From positions 1 to 52,759 of the forward strand of contig JAUCBJ010008413.1 in NCBI GenBank assembly GCA_032718475.1: a stretch of 52,759 nt of DNA. The letters are read 5' to 3'. Below, one piece after another: positions 32,720 through 44,173 of the stretch (the stretch's first letter is position 1; every line of letters begins with the position of its first letter). A program made the position numbers and the translations under genes. The notes beneath the pieces were generated by a model. The model did not search any database. It was not told the origin of the DNA and was given only the letters and a program-made list of their open reading frames with translations. The stretch comes from Nemertoderma westbladi. Its lineage: Eukaryota > Xenacoelomorpha > Nemertodermatida > Nemertodermatidae.

Positions 32720-34121
32720 TTGACTAATTATACAGTAATCGGCGGGATTAACGTGTTTGGGGGCCTCCTTTGGGGACCATTGTATGAAAAACGTTTAAGG
32801 CCCTACCGCTTATTTTGTGAAACACTTTTATATGTAGGCCCTACCGCTTATTTTATGAAACAATTTAAAAAAAATTTTTTCATAAACATTTTTTTCATAA
32901 ATAAGTAACCCACGCCATAAACCAATTGAGGGAAAGGAGCAGGTTACAGAGGCAGGCTATTCTACCCAAAACAAATAAACGGCCTCTTTACCAATTGAGG
33001 GAAAGGTGCAGGTTACAGAGGCGGGCTTTGCTAACCAAAACAATAAACAGACAGCCACACTGTACTGTTACTGCAGTACTGTAGGTTTAATGCAGTTGGA
33101 GGCCCTGAAATACGTTAGTCCTTAACTCGGCTTCAGCAGATCCTACAGTAGCTCCAGTTGATCTCACTCGAGTGGCGGCCCAAACCCAAATTAAAATTCA
33201 AAGTGTATTCACGTTTGCTTAGGGTTTACCTTAATGCAATTGCAAAGTCTATTCACTCGTCGCATGTTCAGGTTGTTCTATGCCTTGCAGCCAAATCGTC
33301 GGTAAAAAGGCAAAAGGGCATTTATGCATGCGGATTCCTGACAATGTCTCCCATTTTCATATTATTAAAGGCTGATGTGATTTTTGTACAAAAACATAGA
33401 CATTATTTTTCGGATGTAAAAGGGCATCCATTTGTGTAAAATCATGTAAAGGCAAAAAGCCATGTACTGTATGCCTAGTGCTGATGTACATCCACATACA
33501 GTAGCTAGACCCTACCGGTTGTTGAAATTGGAGTTGATCTGACCGTACAAAGTCAGACTGACAGCGTAAATTGAAAAATAGTCGTATTAGTAGTACAGTA
33601 TAGTGTCTGTCAACTGTACTAAAGGCACAAGGGAATTTGATGGTTTCATTGCCATCAACTTATATCGATCATAGAATGTCAAGTAATATGAGATAAAACT
33701 GATAAAGAGCTTCACCAGATACCAAATATATTAAATTTGGTTGAACAAATAAAGACTTTACAAATATTACGTTTTCATTTTCAAGTGATTTTATATTCAA
33801 GTTATTATTTTTTTACTGTAAGTCTAGAACATCGTGTATACGGCGTCTTATAAATATTTTTTAATAATAACAAAATTGCAAAAAATGTGTAACAGAGATA
33901 GTTTGCCATCCCCCCTTCTTAGTGGGTCAGTTAGAATTTATTTGGTAATAACAGCTGAATCAATTTGGTTTACATATAACCAACTTTCCCCACATCCATT
34001 TCACACTTCGCGATAATATAATGTTATAATGTCGTTAATGTAAATATTTGGTTCTTTAAAATTCTTCTGATAATCTAACTGTTTTTAAATTTAATCAACA
34101 TAATCTACAACTAACTACATT
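32720..34121. repeat. Lead module 4, before copy A2
   Basis: A complete module with the TAATCGGCGGG start, two 68-bp units (32925-33055), the CAGTACTG stretch and an AT-rich end at CTAACTACAT, where the TIR element is inserted. The last ~65 bp are absent from the near-identical module at 51050-52380. Confidence 0.7.
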
Positions 34122-34309
34122 GGTTGTTCTCACAAAAAGTGGCCAAGATTTAGAGAAAAAATGTCAATTTTTTTTTGTCAAAACTATATAAATATACATA
34201 TTTCGAGAGGTCTCGATGGGGCGATTTCGAATACATTAGTGGGCCGTTTTTTTTAGTAAAGTTGTAACTGGTTTTATTCGTGAAAAACTAATGTCCACAA
34301 TGTAACATT

Positions 34310-34495
34310 TTGTCCCAGGTGTAACGCTACTTGTTAGCCAATCAGAAGCCTTCATTTCACAGAACGCCCACAATCTAACTTGTTGCCTCTAATGTAACGC
34401 TACTTGTTAGCCAATCAGAAGCCATCATTTCACAGAACGCCCACAATCTAACTTGTTGTCTCTAATGTAACGCTACTTGTTAACCAATCATTACT
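34310..34495. repeat. CCAAT-box direct repeats, A2 element
   Basis: Three units, equivalent to 6880-7060. Confidence 0.7.
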
Positions 34496-34724
34496 CGGGG
34501 ATGGACATTTAAAATATATACCAGAAATTCAACAGTCACTTGTACTGTATGTCATGTAACGTCATTTTCATTATTAACCGTAAACTAAGGATTTATCGAC
34601 CAAATGGCTAAAAATAATATTTTTCAAATCAGCAAATTATTTCGTTTGTATTATTGTATACATACAATATGAATATACATATTATTGTAACAATAATTGT
34701 ACAAAATAGTTAACGGAGTCCTTA

Positions 34725-35660
34725 AAACCATCACAAACTTAATCTCTAAGTCCTTCACGTGTAATGCCATCACTAACGTAATCTCTAAGTCCTTCACGTG
34801 TAACGCCATCCCATCACTATCTTAATCTCTAAGTCCTTCACGTGTAACGCCATCCCATCACTAACTTAAAGTCCTTCACGTGTAACGCCATCACTAACTT
34901 AATCTTAAGTCCTTCACGTGTAACGCCATCCCATCACTAACTTAATCTCTAAGTCCTTCACGTGTAACGCCATCACTAACTTGATCTCTAAGTCCTTCAC
35001 GTGTAACGCCATCACTAACTTAATCTATAAGTCCTTCACGTATAACTAAGTCCTTCACATGTAACGCCATCACTAACTTAATCTCTAAGTCCTTCACGTG
35101 TAACGCCATCCCATCACTAACTTAAAGTCCTTCACGTGTAACGCCATCACTATCTTAATCTCTAAGTCCTTCACATGTAACGCCATCACTAAAGTAATCT
35201 CTAAGTCCTTCACGTGTAACGCCATCCCATCACTAACTTAAAGTCCTTCACGTGTAACGCCATCACTATCTTAATCTCTAAGTCCTTCACGTGTAACGCC
35301 ATCCCATCACTAACTTAATCTCTAAGTCCTTCACGTGTAACGCCATCCCATCACTAACTTAAAGTCCTTCACGTGTAACGCCATCACTATCTTAATCTCT
35401 AAGTCCTTCACATGTAACGCCATCACTAACGTAATCTATAAGTCCTTCACGTGTAACTAAGTCCTTCACATGTAACGCCATCACTAACTTAATCTCTAAG
35501 TCCTTCACGTGTAACGCCATCCCATCACTAACTTAATCTATAAGTCCTTCACATGTAACGCCATCACTAACTTGATCTCTAAGTCCTTCACGTGTAACGC
35601 CATCCCATCACTAACTTAATCTCTAAGTCCTTCACGTGTAACGCCATCACTAACTTCAAT
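34725..35660. repeat. E-box minisatellite, A2 element
   Basis: Same 39-44-bp units as 7285-8115, most with CACGTG. The order of long and short units differs from A1, so the array has been reshuffled since duplication. Confidence 0.85.
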
Positions 35661-36413
35661 CGAGAAGTTCTTACCCGACACAACACGCCTAATTCCGTTT
35701 GACAATTGTAATGGCATGACGTTGGCTTTAAGAAGTACTGTTTTAGAACCGAAATAAAGAAAGGTAAAAAATCATGAGCTTTTCCTAAACCCTTTAGGTA
35801 GTACTAGGTACATTCCTAATGACGGTATTTTTGTAGATTTACGTTTTCGCACAATGCTCGAGTTCTAATGAACGAATTCCTATAATTCTTTTACCTGCTG
35901 GGCTGGTAGCTAAATAAATCGCCGTTTAGAAATATCTCACTTGGAGATGTTGTGAATAAATAAAAAAAATGAAAATGTCATGAAAACGAGCGTTACATGG
36001 TGGACAAAATCCTAGTGACGGCGTAATTAATTGTTAGTAAATAGTAAATATATAAAATGTGAGTAGCTTCTGTTGAAAACCACCAATAGCATGTGAAAGA
36101 GCATTAAATTTGCTTTATTTTGATGTATGGTATGTGGAACCTTTGCTTTCATTGCTTTAGCTCAGAAGCCAAATACTTAAAAATAATTCAATGTGACATT
36201 TCAAAAAACATGCATTTTCGATATTTAAAATGGTGTCATTCTCTAGGTTGTGAATGGAATCTGTTGAAAATTTGCTGAAATATGAGCAGATTTCCGCTCT
36301 TCCGATTGGTATATAGGTTCATGGGGTTAAATCTGTGTCGTTTGGAAATATAACCGTGCGAATGCATGGCCATTTTGACATAAAAGTTTGGCCACTTTTT
36401 GTGAGAACGACCC

Positions 36414-36496
36414 ACATACATAATTTTAGTTAATCTGTGTCCAACAATATCACCGGAAGTAGAGAAACGTTTCTTACAAACATTACAGTTACAGAG
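36414..36496 (-). pseudogene. Relic seventh finger behind exon 2 of copy A2
   Basis: The out-of-frame LCNCNVCKKRFSTSGDIVGH keeps the finger-typical Phe that A1 has changed to Leu. In this copy the alternative frame is open through finger six and into the TIR element (36236-36586), but it starts mid-exon and is not a likely protein. Confidence 0.55.
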
Positions 36497-37093
36497 TCTC
36501 CCCACTGCGGATACATTTGTGGCTCGATACATGATGGCGTTGGTAGAAACATTTACCGCATGTATCGCAGCTAAACGTTCGTTCACCTGTATGTAATCTC
36601 TTGTGAGTGTTTAGATTGCTACTCTGCGTAAATTCCTTCCCACACGTGTCGCACACGAACGGTTTCTCTCCACTGTGCGTTCGTTTGTGTATCTTTAGGG
36701 AATTTAGTTGGGAGAAACTTTTCTCACACAGGTTGCAGTTAAACGGTTTCTCTCCACTGTGCGTACGTTTGTGGATCTTTAGGGAATTTAGTTGGGAGAA
36801 ACTTTTCTCACACAGGTTGCAGTTATACGGTTTCTCTCCACTATGCGAACGTTTGTGTGTCTTTAGGGTACTTAGTTGAGAGAAACGTTTGTTACAGATG
36901 CCGCATTGGTAAGGTCGTTCGCCGGTGTGGATCCGTTGGTGTGTAATTAGTTGGCTGTTATATGCGAACGTCTTATCACAAGTATTACAGCTGAACTGCT
37001 GTTGGACGAAGGAATTATTCATTCTTCCGTGTGTTACGTCATCGTCGGAAGTGAGCATGTCTGAATCATCGGGGGATGGTTGTGATTGGCCGC
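36489..37093 (-). CDS. Copy A2 exon 2: six C2H2 zinc fingers
   Basis: Intact finger exon with acceptor CTTTCTCTAG (AG at 37095-37094). The acidic hinge is identical to A1. Finger contacts (-1, 2, 3, 6) are Y/S/Q/T, Q/S/T/T, Q/N/S/I, Q/N/S/I, Q/S/N/T and Q/H/H/S. Fingers three and four are almost identical, suggesting local conversion. Finger six has the shared His-to-Arg loss. Its exon 1 carries a nonsense codon, so the fingers are reached only by readthrough, reinitiation or alternative splicing. The good condition of the finger exon suggests that the nonsense is young. Confidence 0.82.
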
Positions 37094-38245
37094 CTAGAGA
37101 AAGTAATGGAGTGGATTAATAATGGAGAATATTGATTAATATCAGAATATGTAAGTAATGCACTATAATAATGTAATAATAGAACAATAAAACTCACGAA
37201 AATCATAGAAAGTTCAACTCAACACAATATCCGATTTGTTTATATACGATTCGGTTTTATCGGTTTTAATCCGATTGGAGATACCAAATATATAATAAGG
37301 TGTTTTACAAAAATGAAAAATTGTGGAATGACTTTTCTAAGATTTGAACCAGCGCAGCCTAAATGCCTTATGGCTTAATACGTACTATTACTGTATGTGT
37401 AGTGTAATTTCCCCGCTTCATTTTAACATAGGCCTATACTAGAATCATGTCGAACCTCTGATAGAGATATGAGATATAATTTAAAAAAATATTAATTTTG
37501 TACAGTTCCATTATCAGGTGAATTCAAATTAAAAAAAAGTTTTTGAAATTAAAATTTACTGTTGTAAATGCTGCAAAAGCATATTTCCACAGCCTAAGGA
37601 AATGTAATTACTAAAAGGGAAACATAGACATGATTGTGCTACTGGTGGCTAAATAGGCTAAATAATGGTCACAAAAATATTGTCTTCGAGTTTAAACTTT
37701 ACAATTTTTTGCTGTCGCGAAATATTCAAATCAAACACATTATCCAATATGTTGTAGATCAGATCAGACGCCAAATAAACTCAAACCAATGTATTTTATT
37801 ACCGGTAACAATGTAATGTCGTTGAGTTAGCACATTATAAGTTCTGCAGTCGCAAAATATTCAAAGCAAACACAAATTCCCATAATGATATCTTGCAATG
37901 AATTATCTTGTATGCAAAGACAATTTTAGATATAAGTTACTGTATATCACACCACCAAAACTACGATTTTATATTTTTGAACAAAATCGTATCGTGACCT
38001 CATCACCCTGCAGAACAAAGTGGGTGTAAACGCTACGCCGACTGCCGACAACCTATCCCTGGAACCATTTTTAATTTAAGTTAAATAATTTTAACTATAG
38101 GGCCTAACATATGTGATATCGAAATTTTTTGTTTTAATTTGAATATTCAGCAAAATCATCCACATCAAATGTAACCTGAACCTGAAGTTTTCCTATGCAG
38201 GCAATACGGACTAAATGTTGTTTAATCTAACATATAGTAACTCAC
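37094..38245 (-). other. Intron of copy A2
   Basis: Matches the A1 intron (9548-10721) with small indels and a rearranged stretch near 37650-37760. No gene. Confidence 0.7.
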
Positions 38246-39209
38246 CGATACCGGAAACTGTTGATTTGGGTCTTAACGGGAGATTGTAGGTGTTGGGAAG
38301 GTCTAAGTCGAAGTCGCCTAGAGGCTGAGTAGAGATGGGGGTCGAGTAGTTGGTGAGTGGGGAGAGACCCTGGGTGGTGTGGGGGTGGAGGGTCGATGTG
38401 TCTGTATGGATTCCATGTGGCCTATTTATATCGAAAAATAATTCATTTAAGACATCGCCAACCTCACCTACGTCGGGTTTATATTCCAGTTCGTCTTCCG
38501 TCTCAATGAATATGATTTCCGGAGCATCGGATGGCTCTTATAGAGGTTGTGTAGAATTATTGGTTGAGTTGGTTGTGGTTACTGCGGGGGTATACGATAT
38601 GTTGTTATCAGATAATAAAGTTAAACTGGCTGTATTATTAGACGATTCAGATACAATGGGGTTTGGTTTGGTGTCTATCAGACTCAGTTTGGGGTTCATT
38701 TGTATTTGATTTCCGGGGAGGTCTGCCTGGTTGAGATATGGTAACCTCACCACAGGGTGCATGGATGAGGGTTCGGTACGTGGCGTTTGTGGATTCGAGT
38801 TTCGAGATTTAGGGTGGAAACCAATTCCGGTCGCAGGATTGTCATTGTGGCAGAACCTAGTACCGCCATTTGTCGTCGCTGATGTCCTCAATGGATTCTG
38901 CGGCAGTGGCAGACTGGTCTTACGGTACCCGGTAGTCGGGACAGTGATCGGTGATTGAGTTATGTATTGGGGCAAAGCCGAGGTGGTGGCGGCGTTGTTA
39001 GAGGGATAGGAGAGTGAATGCTGTAGCCACTCAGTAATGCGACCAGCCGTACAATTCTTAACAACATAATCGTCCAGAAAACACGAGTTTACTTCCAAGT
39101 ATTCTTCGATAAATCTCCGCACAAACGTGTCATTTTCTGAACAGATGTTCACGAACATAGATTTGGTAATTACCAATGCGTTGTCCGACTCACAAGTAAA
39201 CCGTTCCAT
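38246..39209 (-). pseudogene. Copy A2 exon 1 with nonsense codon
   Basis: It starts at the intact ATGGAACGG (39209) and keeps the donor at 38245-38240, but TCA has become TAA at 38540-38538, stopping translation after NSTNNSTQPL at 223 residues, before the EIIFIETEDELE patch. The rest of the exon remains in frame. A truncated protein would hold the N-terminal segment and linker without fingers. Either a recent pseudogene or a source of a finger-less form. Confidence 0.8.
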
Positions 39210-39413
39210 TGTCTGATTGTTGTCTTTTCAGAGTTCAGGTCGTCAGTCGTGCCGGTTCGAGAAGCAAATAATAAAATTTTAAACAGATATACTGATATAG
39301 GCCTATTCCAGTATTCGAATCACTGAATAAGCGAGATGCAGTACTGTAGTGCTGCCTAACAGTAAACACCCAAACCCAATTACACTACTACAGTACTACA
39401 TAACATCATGAGT
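39210..39413 (-). promoter_or_regulatory. 5' flank of copy A2, probable promoter region
   Basis: Nearly identical to 11712-11925, with the TTTAAAATTTTATTATTTGC AT-rich box and the TATAGGCCTATTCCAG palindrome. Evidence is positional only. Confidence 0.3.
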
Positions 39414-39990
39414 CACACTGTACTGTTACTGCAGTACAGTAGGTCTAATGCAGGTGGAGGCCCTGAAACACGTTAGTCTTTAAGCGACCTTCAGCAGATC
39501 CTAGCTCCAGTTGATCTCACTCGAGTGGCGGCCCAAACCCTAATTAAAATTCAAAATGTATTCACGTTTGCTTAGGGTTTACCTTAATGCAATTGCAAAG
39601 TCTATTCACTAGTCGCATGTTCAGGTTGTTCCATGAAATGCAGCCAAATCGTCGGTAAAAAGGCAAAAGGGCATTTATGAATGCGGATTCCTGACAATGT
39701 CTCCCATTTTCATATTATTAAAGGCTGATGTGATTTTTGTACAAAAACATAGACATTTTATTTTTCGGATGTAAAAGGGAATTTGTGTAAAATCATATAA
39801 AGGTAAAAAGCCATGTTGTGTATGCCTACTGCTGATGTACATCCACATACAGTACCTAGACCCTACCGGTTGGTGATATTAGAGTCGATCGGACTGTACA
39901 CAGTCAGACTGACAGGGTAAATTGAAAAATAATCGTATTAGTAGTACAGTATAGTGTCTGTCAACAACTGTACTAAAGGCAAAAGGTCAT
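39414..39990. repeat. Lead module 5, left part
   Basis: Equivalent to 11926-12483 (same CAACAACTGTACTAAAGG variant). It is cut at GGTCAT by the LINE and continues at 44174. Confidence 0.75.
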
Positions 39991-40012
39991 AGATAGATAG
40001 ATAGATAGATTT
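39991..40012 (-). repeat. LINE 3' tail, (TCTA)n
   Basis: On the plus strand it reads (AGAT) five times, at the 3' end of the LINE. Simple-repeat tails of this kind are usual for CR1/L2-type elements. Confidence 0.85.
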
Positions 40013-40324
40013 ATTTATACATTATGTAAAAACAATAACAAATACACCAAACAATGTACCGGTATAAAGGTATTGTCCAACATAACATATAGGATTACCC
40101 CTAAAGCTTTGCAGCTTATTTCCAAGGGGGTCCTTTATGTTACTTGGTTACAAATACAATATTACACTACGCTAACCTAAAACCAATATAAAACGTAATT
40201 ACACTATGTACATGTACAACTTTACCGAGAGCGTGACAATGCCCGACTCAACGATAAAGATGTAATGTACAGAACAATTTATTATAAAACGTATTTACAG
40301 CATAAATAGTAAATAATTAATAAG

Positions 40325-41767
40325 CTAATAACTTACTGTAGGACTATTGTACCTATTTTTACATTGCACACGGAGATGAGATTTAACTGCAGATTTAAAA
40401 GAATGTTGATTATTTAGGTTTTTAATTTCATTAGGCAGAGCGTTCCAATTTTTTATGCCGTTAAAAAAGAAAGTATCAGATTCAAAGGATTTACAATTCG
40501 GGAGGTAGAAGTTTGAAGCACTAGCTCTGGTACTGTAAGAGTGTGTATCGCGTACTCTGTTGAATTTTTGTTTTAGGTAATTGGGACATTTACCATTATA
40601 CACTTTATGCACATGGTTAAGGCGTAGCTGCTTAACTCTACTATCTAAGTTAAGTAGTCCAGATTCAGAAAAGTCATCTGGAGTTAGGTGGTGCCTAGGT
40701 TTGTAGTCTTTAATAAATCGTACTACTTTATTCTGAGCTACTTGTAATTTACATTTAAGCTGTTTGGTTAAGCCTTCATACCAAGAAGAGCAAGCATAGT
40801 CCATGTGACACTGTATTAAAGAAGAGCAAAGTAACTTGCGGGAGTCGGTGTTTAAACTATTTTTATTTCTGTATAGAAACCTAAGCCTACTGTTAACTTT
40901 CGAGAAAATATTTTTCACTGTACTTTCTCCTGATAAGCAGTTATCCAATGTGGCGCCTAAATATTTAACTTCCTTTTTATTTTCAATCTTATGTCCATTA
41001 CTAGTGACTTCAAACTTAGTTACCTTCTTTAACTTTCTTTTGGAACCAAACAAAATACTTTCAGTTTTACCGTAGTGAATGGATAGCTTATTATCAACCA
41101 ACCACTCATTACAGGATTCTAGAACTGCACTTAACTTTTGGGAAATATGGATAGGATCTTTATGAGAGAAAATAAGAGCACTGTCGTCGGCATATAAAAT
41201 GAGTTTAAAATCGGGATCTATACTACTTATCATATCATTTACATAGCATACAAAAAGCAGAGGACCTAATATACTACCTTGCGGTACACCACAGGTAATC
41301 TCTTGTACAGTAGACAGCGATTTGCTAATGACTACAGTTTGACCTCTGTCTGACAGGTAGGACTTGAACCAGTCTATAGAACCTACTCCCATCAGGCCTA
41401 ACTTACCAAGCAGAATTTCGTGATCTACAGTATCGAAAGCCTTTTGTAGGTCCAACATTACCATACCAGTATATAAACCCTTTGCGTTATTACATCTAAT
41501 TGTATCAGTTAAGTTAATAAGGCAGGTGTCTGTAGAATATGATTTACGAAAACCGGACTGCAGTTCATAGATCAGATTTAGCCTACTAAGATGTGCCTCC
41601 AGCTGTAGAAAAACAGAACGTTCTAGAATTTTAGATACAATACTTAAGATACTAACAGGTCTGTAATTACAGGGTTCTACTTTACTATTCTTTTTATACA
41701 GAGGAACAACCTTAGCTAATTTCAGTTCGTCTGGTACTTGATTTACGAAAACCGGACTGCAGTTCAT
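40325..41767 (-). CDS. LINE polyprotein, C-terminal part: reverse transcriptase
   Basis: About 470 residues continue the RT after the duplication: [31 protein letters not shown] (catalytic D106 of this segment), [25 protein letters not shown] (YADD at 192-195), and a C-terminal region with W, H and Y residues usual for CR1/L2-type elements. The first ten residues are an artefact of the duplication junction, so the true protein has no start here. All catalytic residues are present. The stop is TAA at about 40325. Confidence 0.88.
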   Translation of the reverse strand: MNCSPVFVNQVPDELKLAKVVPLYKKNSKVEPCNYRPVSILSIVSKILERSVFLQLEAHLSRLNLIYELQSGFRKSYSTDTCLINLTDTIRCNNAKGLYTGMVMLDLQKAFDTVDHEILLGKLGLMGVGSIDWFKSYLSDRGQTVVISKSLSTVQEITCGVPQGSILGPLLFVCYVNDMISSIDPDFKLILYADDSALIFSHKDPIHISQKLSAVLESCNEWLVDNKLSIHYGKTESILFGSKRKLKKVTKFEVTSNGHKIENKKEVKYLGATLDNCLSGESTVKNIFSKVNSRLRFLYRNKNSLNTDSRKLLCSSLIQCHMDYACSSWYEGLTKQLKCKLQVAQNKVVRFIKDYKPRHHLTPDDFSESGLLNLDSRVKQLRLNHVHKVYNGKCPNYLKQKFNRVRDTHSYSTRASASNFYLPNCKSFESDTFFFNGIKNWNALPNEIKNLNNQHSFKSAVKSHLRVQCKNRYNSPTVSY

Positions 41768-41938
41768 AGATCAGATTTAGCCTACTAAGATGTGCCTCCA
41801 GCTGTAGAAAAACAGAACGTTCTAGAATTTTAGATACAATACTTAAGATACTAACAGGTCTGTAATTACAGGGTTCTACTTTACTATTCTTTTTATACAG
41901 AGGAACAACCTTAGCTAATTTCAGTTCGTCTGGTACTA
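41541..41938 (-). repeat. 199-bp tandem duplication inside the LINE RT
   Basis: 41541-41739 is repeated at 41740-41938 with essentially no differences. Because 199 is not a multiple of three, it shifts the reading frame. It covers the segment from [11 protein letters not shown] to [10 protein letters not shown]. Confidence 0.9.
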
Positions 41939-44021
41939 CATTATCTACGATAGAGTAATTAATAATAAAAGTAATAGGCACTTTAAGTACTTCAGCACCA
42001 TCCTTAAGAAAACGGGCAGGTATTAGATCTAGACCGGTACTTTTTGAGGCTGATAGGCTAAGTAGATTTTTAAAAACGAAATCCTCAGAAACGGGTTTTA
42101 AAAATAACTTTTCTGAATTTTGTAACTTTTCTAAATAAAAATTATTTAGAGTTTCGGACCCTATGCTATATTTATTACTTGATAACGGTAACTTCTTAAC
42201 TAAATTAGAGGCAACATTAGTAAAATAATTATTAAATAAATTACTAACTAGAGTATGATCATGAATCAGCTCACCGTTATCTTGCAGAACAATATTCGAT
42301 TTAGATTTAAGGTTTTTATAACCTAAAGATTTTAGGGTAGACCATAGACTTTTTGGATTATCTTTATTCTCACTTATTTTGTTGTACAAATATTCAGATT
42401 TAGCTTTTTTTATTTCCCGTTGGACAAGGTTTCTATATTTGCAGTAATTATTATAATCAGCTAAAACACGGTATTTCCTAAATTTATACAAATAGTTATC
42501 TCTTTCTCTGATATTACTAAGAATACCCGAGGTCATCCAGGGCTCAGTGCGTTGTTTAAGACTAATTTCTTTAATTGGTGCTACAGTATTAAGTGCCTTT
42601 AAAAATATATCTTTAAAAACAGTGTACGCAAGGTTAATGTCAGCGGCCTTAAAACAGGGTTCCCAGTCAGAATTAACTAACAAACTTAAAAAGCGTTCCT
42701 TGCTGTAATTTTTCATAGACCTAACTGTTACTGTTTTATGATCCCCGAAAAAAGATTTTTGTGTCTTTCTTGTGCAAAAAACTATAAAATGATCGCTTAG
42801 ACCTATAGGTAAAACCCCAGATTGAGAAATAATATCGGTATTATTACAAAGGATGTGATCTAGTAAAGTAGAAGTTTTACTGGTAATTCTGGTAGAATCT
42901 CGAATAATTTGTTTTAAACCAAACAAATTTAAAATACTTTGGTACTGTTTACAGATGGGGGATGCTTTGTGATGGTAACAGATATTAAAATCACCTAAGA
43001 AATATATTTCACAGTCTGACCTAAGATTACATAAAATTGTATTTTCAAAATTTTGCAAAAAATCTGATTGTTTAGGGGGCCGATATAAAGTACCGATTAA
43101 AATAGGTTTAGTTTTAGGAAGTAAAAGTTCCACCAGTAAAACTTCGTCACAAGTCTCTAAATCTTCCCTACGATTAAAAGCTAAATCACATCGAATGTAA
43201 GTACAGACACCACCACCGTGTCTGTCCCTATCCTTACGTAAAACTACGTAATTATCAATATAAATTTCTCCATCAGAAACACTATCATCGAGCCAAGTTT
43301 CAGAGATTGTTAAAACTGCTGGGTTGGATTTATTGATTAAAATACGAATTTCGGAAAGTTTTGGAAGCAGAGATCGTGCGTTTAAGTGCAAAAAATGCAG
43401 ACCTTTTTTCTTAAAAAAATTAAAAGTTTCACTCTCAGCATCACTTGGAGTTTGCAGAGGCGATGTGAGAAATGAATCGTCGGTTTCTGATTCTAAAATT
43501 GTATCATGAAAGGGAAGTTCGGTAAAAATACAGCTATTGCAGAGAAAACTTGGTTCAAGATTGTTTCTGGTGGAGAATAAATTACTGCGTTTCCTACGGT
43601 AACATTTTAAATGTACAAATGTGTCACAACTCTCGCATTGGACGATCTTACTCCGAGAGTTTGTTCCTCGTTGACAGACGGGACAGTTGATCTTCGGGGC
43701 CCGCGTCCTGCTGGGTCCTGGGTTGGTCTCAATATCCCCAGCCAGAGACAGTAGACAGAGTTTAGCGATTAGGCCTCTAGATCGTGGAGAGGAGACCCAA
43801 GATCTTCTTCCCCGACGAGAGCAGTAGAGGCTAAATCCACTCGTCGACCACATCTCCGTCGATTCGGCGCGGCAGTTCGAAACGGTAGCGACAGGGTGTT
43901 CCGCAAACCAGTCCAATACGGGTATTGGGTGGGTTGCAGGGTTACCCCGCGGATCGGATGGTTCTGCCACAACGAAACGACCCAGAACGATGAAAACTGT
44001 GGAGATTAAGAGCGGGGACAT
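41712..44021 (-). CDS. LINE polyprotein, N-terminal part: 2A, PHD finger, endonuclease, start of RT
   Basis: 769 residues from an ATG. Residues 1-20 are hydrophobic and signal-like. Residues 85-103 end in GDIETNPGP, the 2A ribosome-skipping consensus (break between G102 and P103). C113, C116, C129, C132, H137, C140, C161 and C164 make a C4HC3 PHD-type finger. The AP-like endonuclease runs about 207-420, with HLNARSL (212), SETWL (240-244), GDFN (343-346) and LSDH (408-411). A pre-RT motif ([20 protein letters not shown]) and the RT start ([17 protein letters not shown]) follow. The frame fails at GFRKS where the 199-bp duplication begins. The endonuclease would nick target DNA for reverse transcription. 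The 2A would separate the first 102 residues. Confidence 0.9.
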   Translation of the reverse strand: MSPLLISTVFIVLGRFVVAEPSDPRGNPATHPIPVLDWFAEHPVATVSNCRAESTEMWSTSGFSLYCSRRGRRSWVSSPRSRGLIAKLCLLSLAGDIETNPGPSRTRAPKINCPVCQRGTNSRSKIVQCESCDTFVHLKCYRRKRSNLFSTRNNLEPSFLCNSCIFTELPFHDTILESETDDSFLTSPLQTPSDAESETFNFFKKKGLHFLHLNARSLLPKLSEIRILINKSNPAVLTISETWLDDSVSDGEIYIDNYVVLRKDRDRHGGGVCTYIRCDLAFNRREDLETCDEVLLVELLLPKTKPILIGTLYRPPKQSDFLQNFENTILCNLRSDCEIYFLGDFNICYHHKASPICKQYQSILNLFGLKQIIRDSTRITSKTSTLLDHILCNNTDIISQSGVLPIGLSDHFIVFCTRKTQKSFFGDHKTVTVRSMKNYSKERFLSLLVNSDWEPCFKAADINLAYTVFKDIFLKALNTVAPIKEISLKQRTEPWMTSGILSNIRERDNYLYKFRKYRVLADYNNYCKYRNLVQREIKKAKSEYLYNKISENKDNPKSLWSTLKSLGYKNLKSKSNIVLQDNGELIHDHTLVSNLFNNYFTNVASNLVKKLPLSSNKYSIGSETLNNFYLEKLQNSEKLFLKPVSEDFVFKNLLSLSASKSTGLDLIPARFLKDGAEVLKVPITFIINYSIVDNVVPDELKLAKVVPLYKKNSKVEPCNYRPVSILSIVSKILERSVFLQLEAHLSRLNLIYELQSGFRKSSTRRTEIS
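43713..43739 (-). other. 2A-like ribosome-skipping peptide
   Basis: Encodes GDIETNPGP, matching D-(V/I)-E-x-N-P-G-P, preceded by the hydrophobic [11 protein letters not shown]. In known 2A peptides the ribosome fails to join the last Gly and Pro and continues. Some N-terminal 2As in sea urchin proteins are reported to serve as signal sequences when skipping fails (from memory); the upstream hydrophobic stretches would fit. Confidence 0.88.
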
Positions 44022-44167
44022 TGTGCTGTCTGGCTGTAGTCTGACTCAGGGATAAAAACTGTATAGGCCTAGTACCGGTATCTTTCTTGGTCTTATTGTC
44101 GGCAGGCCTACAACTTAATCTACAGCTTAATTAAATTGATGGAATGATGATTGATGAAATGATTGAT
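44022..44167 (-). other. LINE 5' UTR
   Basis: Untranslated leader, with TGATGGAATGATGATTGATG-type repeats at the very 5' end next to the target duplication. An internal promoter is expected for such elements but was not identified. Confidence 0.5.
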
Positions 44168-44173
44168 GGTCAT

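Larger units (their letters stand above)
26236..34055. repeat. 7.8-kb segmental duplication, left copy
   Basis: Covers end of lead module 3, copy B2, its spacer, the 850-bp element and lead module 4. It aligns to 44559-52380 at a constant offset of 18323 (18325 after the C tract), with only a handful of substitutions that I could see. Confidence 0.9.
34122..36413. mobile_element. Non-autonomous inverted-repeat element, copy in A2
   Basis: Same element and same insertion point as 6685-8867, about 110 bp longer because the internal minisatellite has more units. Ends are GGTTGTTCTCAC and GTGAGAACGACCC. It was therefore inserted before A1 and A2 separated. Confidence 0.75.
39991..44167 (-). mobile_element. 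Full-length LINE (CR1/Jockey superfamily) with 2A and PHD
   Basis: The 4177-bp insertion is flanked by the 6-bp duplication GGTCAT (39985-39990 and 44168-44173). The undisturbed site reads AAAAGGTCATTTGATGG at 12476-12492. On the minus strand: 5' UTR of about 146 bp, one long ORF (2A, PHD finger, AP-type endonuclease, reverse transcriptase), 3' UTR of about 330 bp and a (TCTA)n tail instead of poly(A). Coding is open apart from a 199-bp tandem duplication in the RT, so insertion was recent. Mobile by target-primed reverse transcription; this copy is probably inactive. Confidence 0.9.

Noticed and set aside
36236-36586. 116-residue minus-strand frame from finger six into the TIR element as a separate gene
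   Set aside because: It starts inside the finger exon in another frame and ends in transposon sequence. Only the relic finger part is meaningful.
41712-41767. Two separate LINE ORFs as a normal ORF1/ORF2 arrangement
   Set aside because: The overlap is produced by the 199-bp duplication. The domain order shows one interrupted protein.
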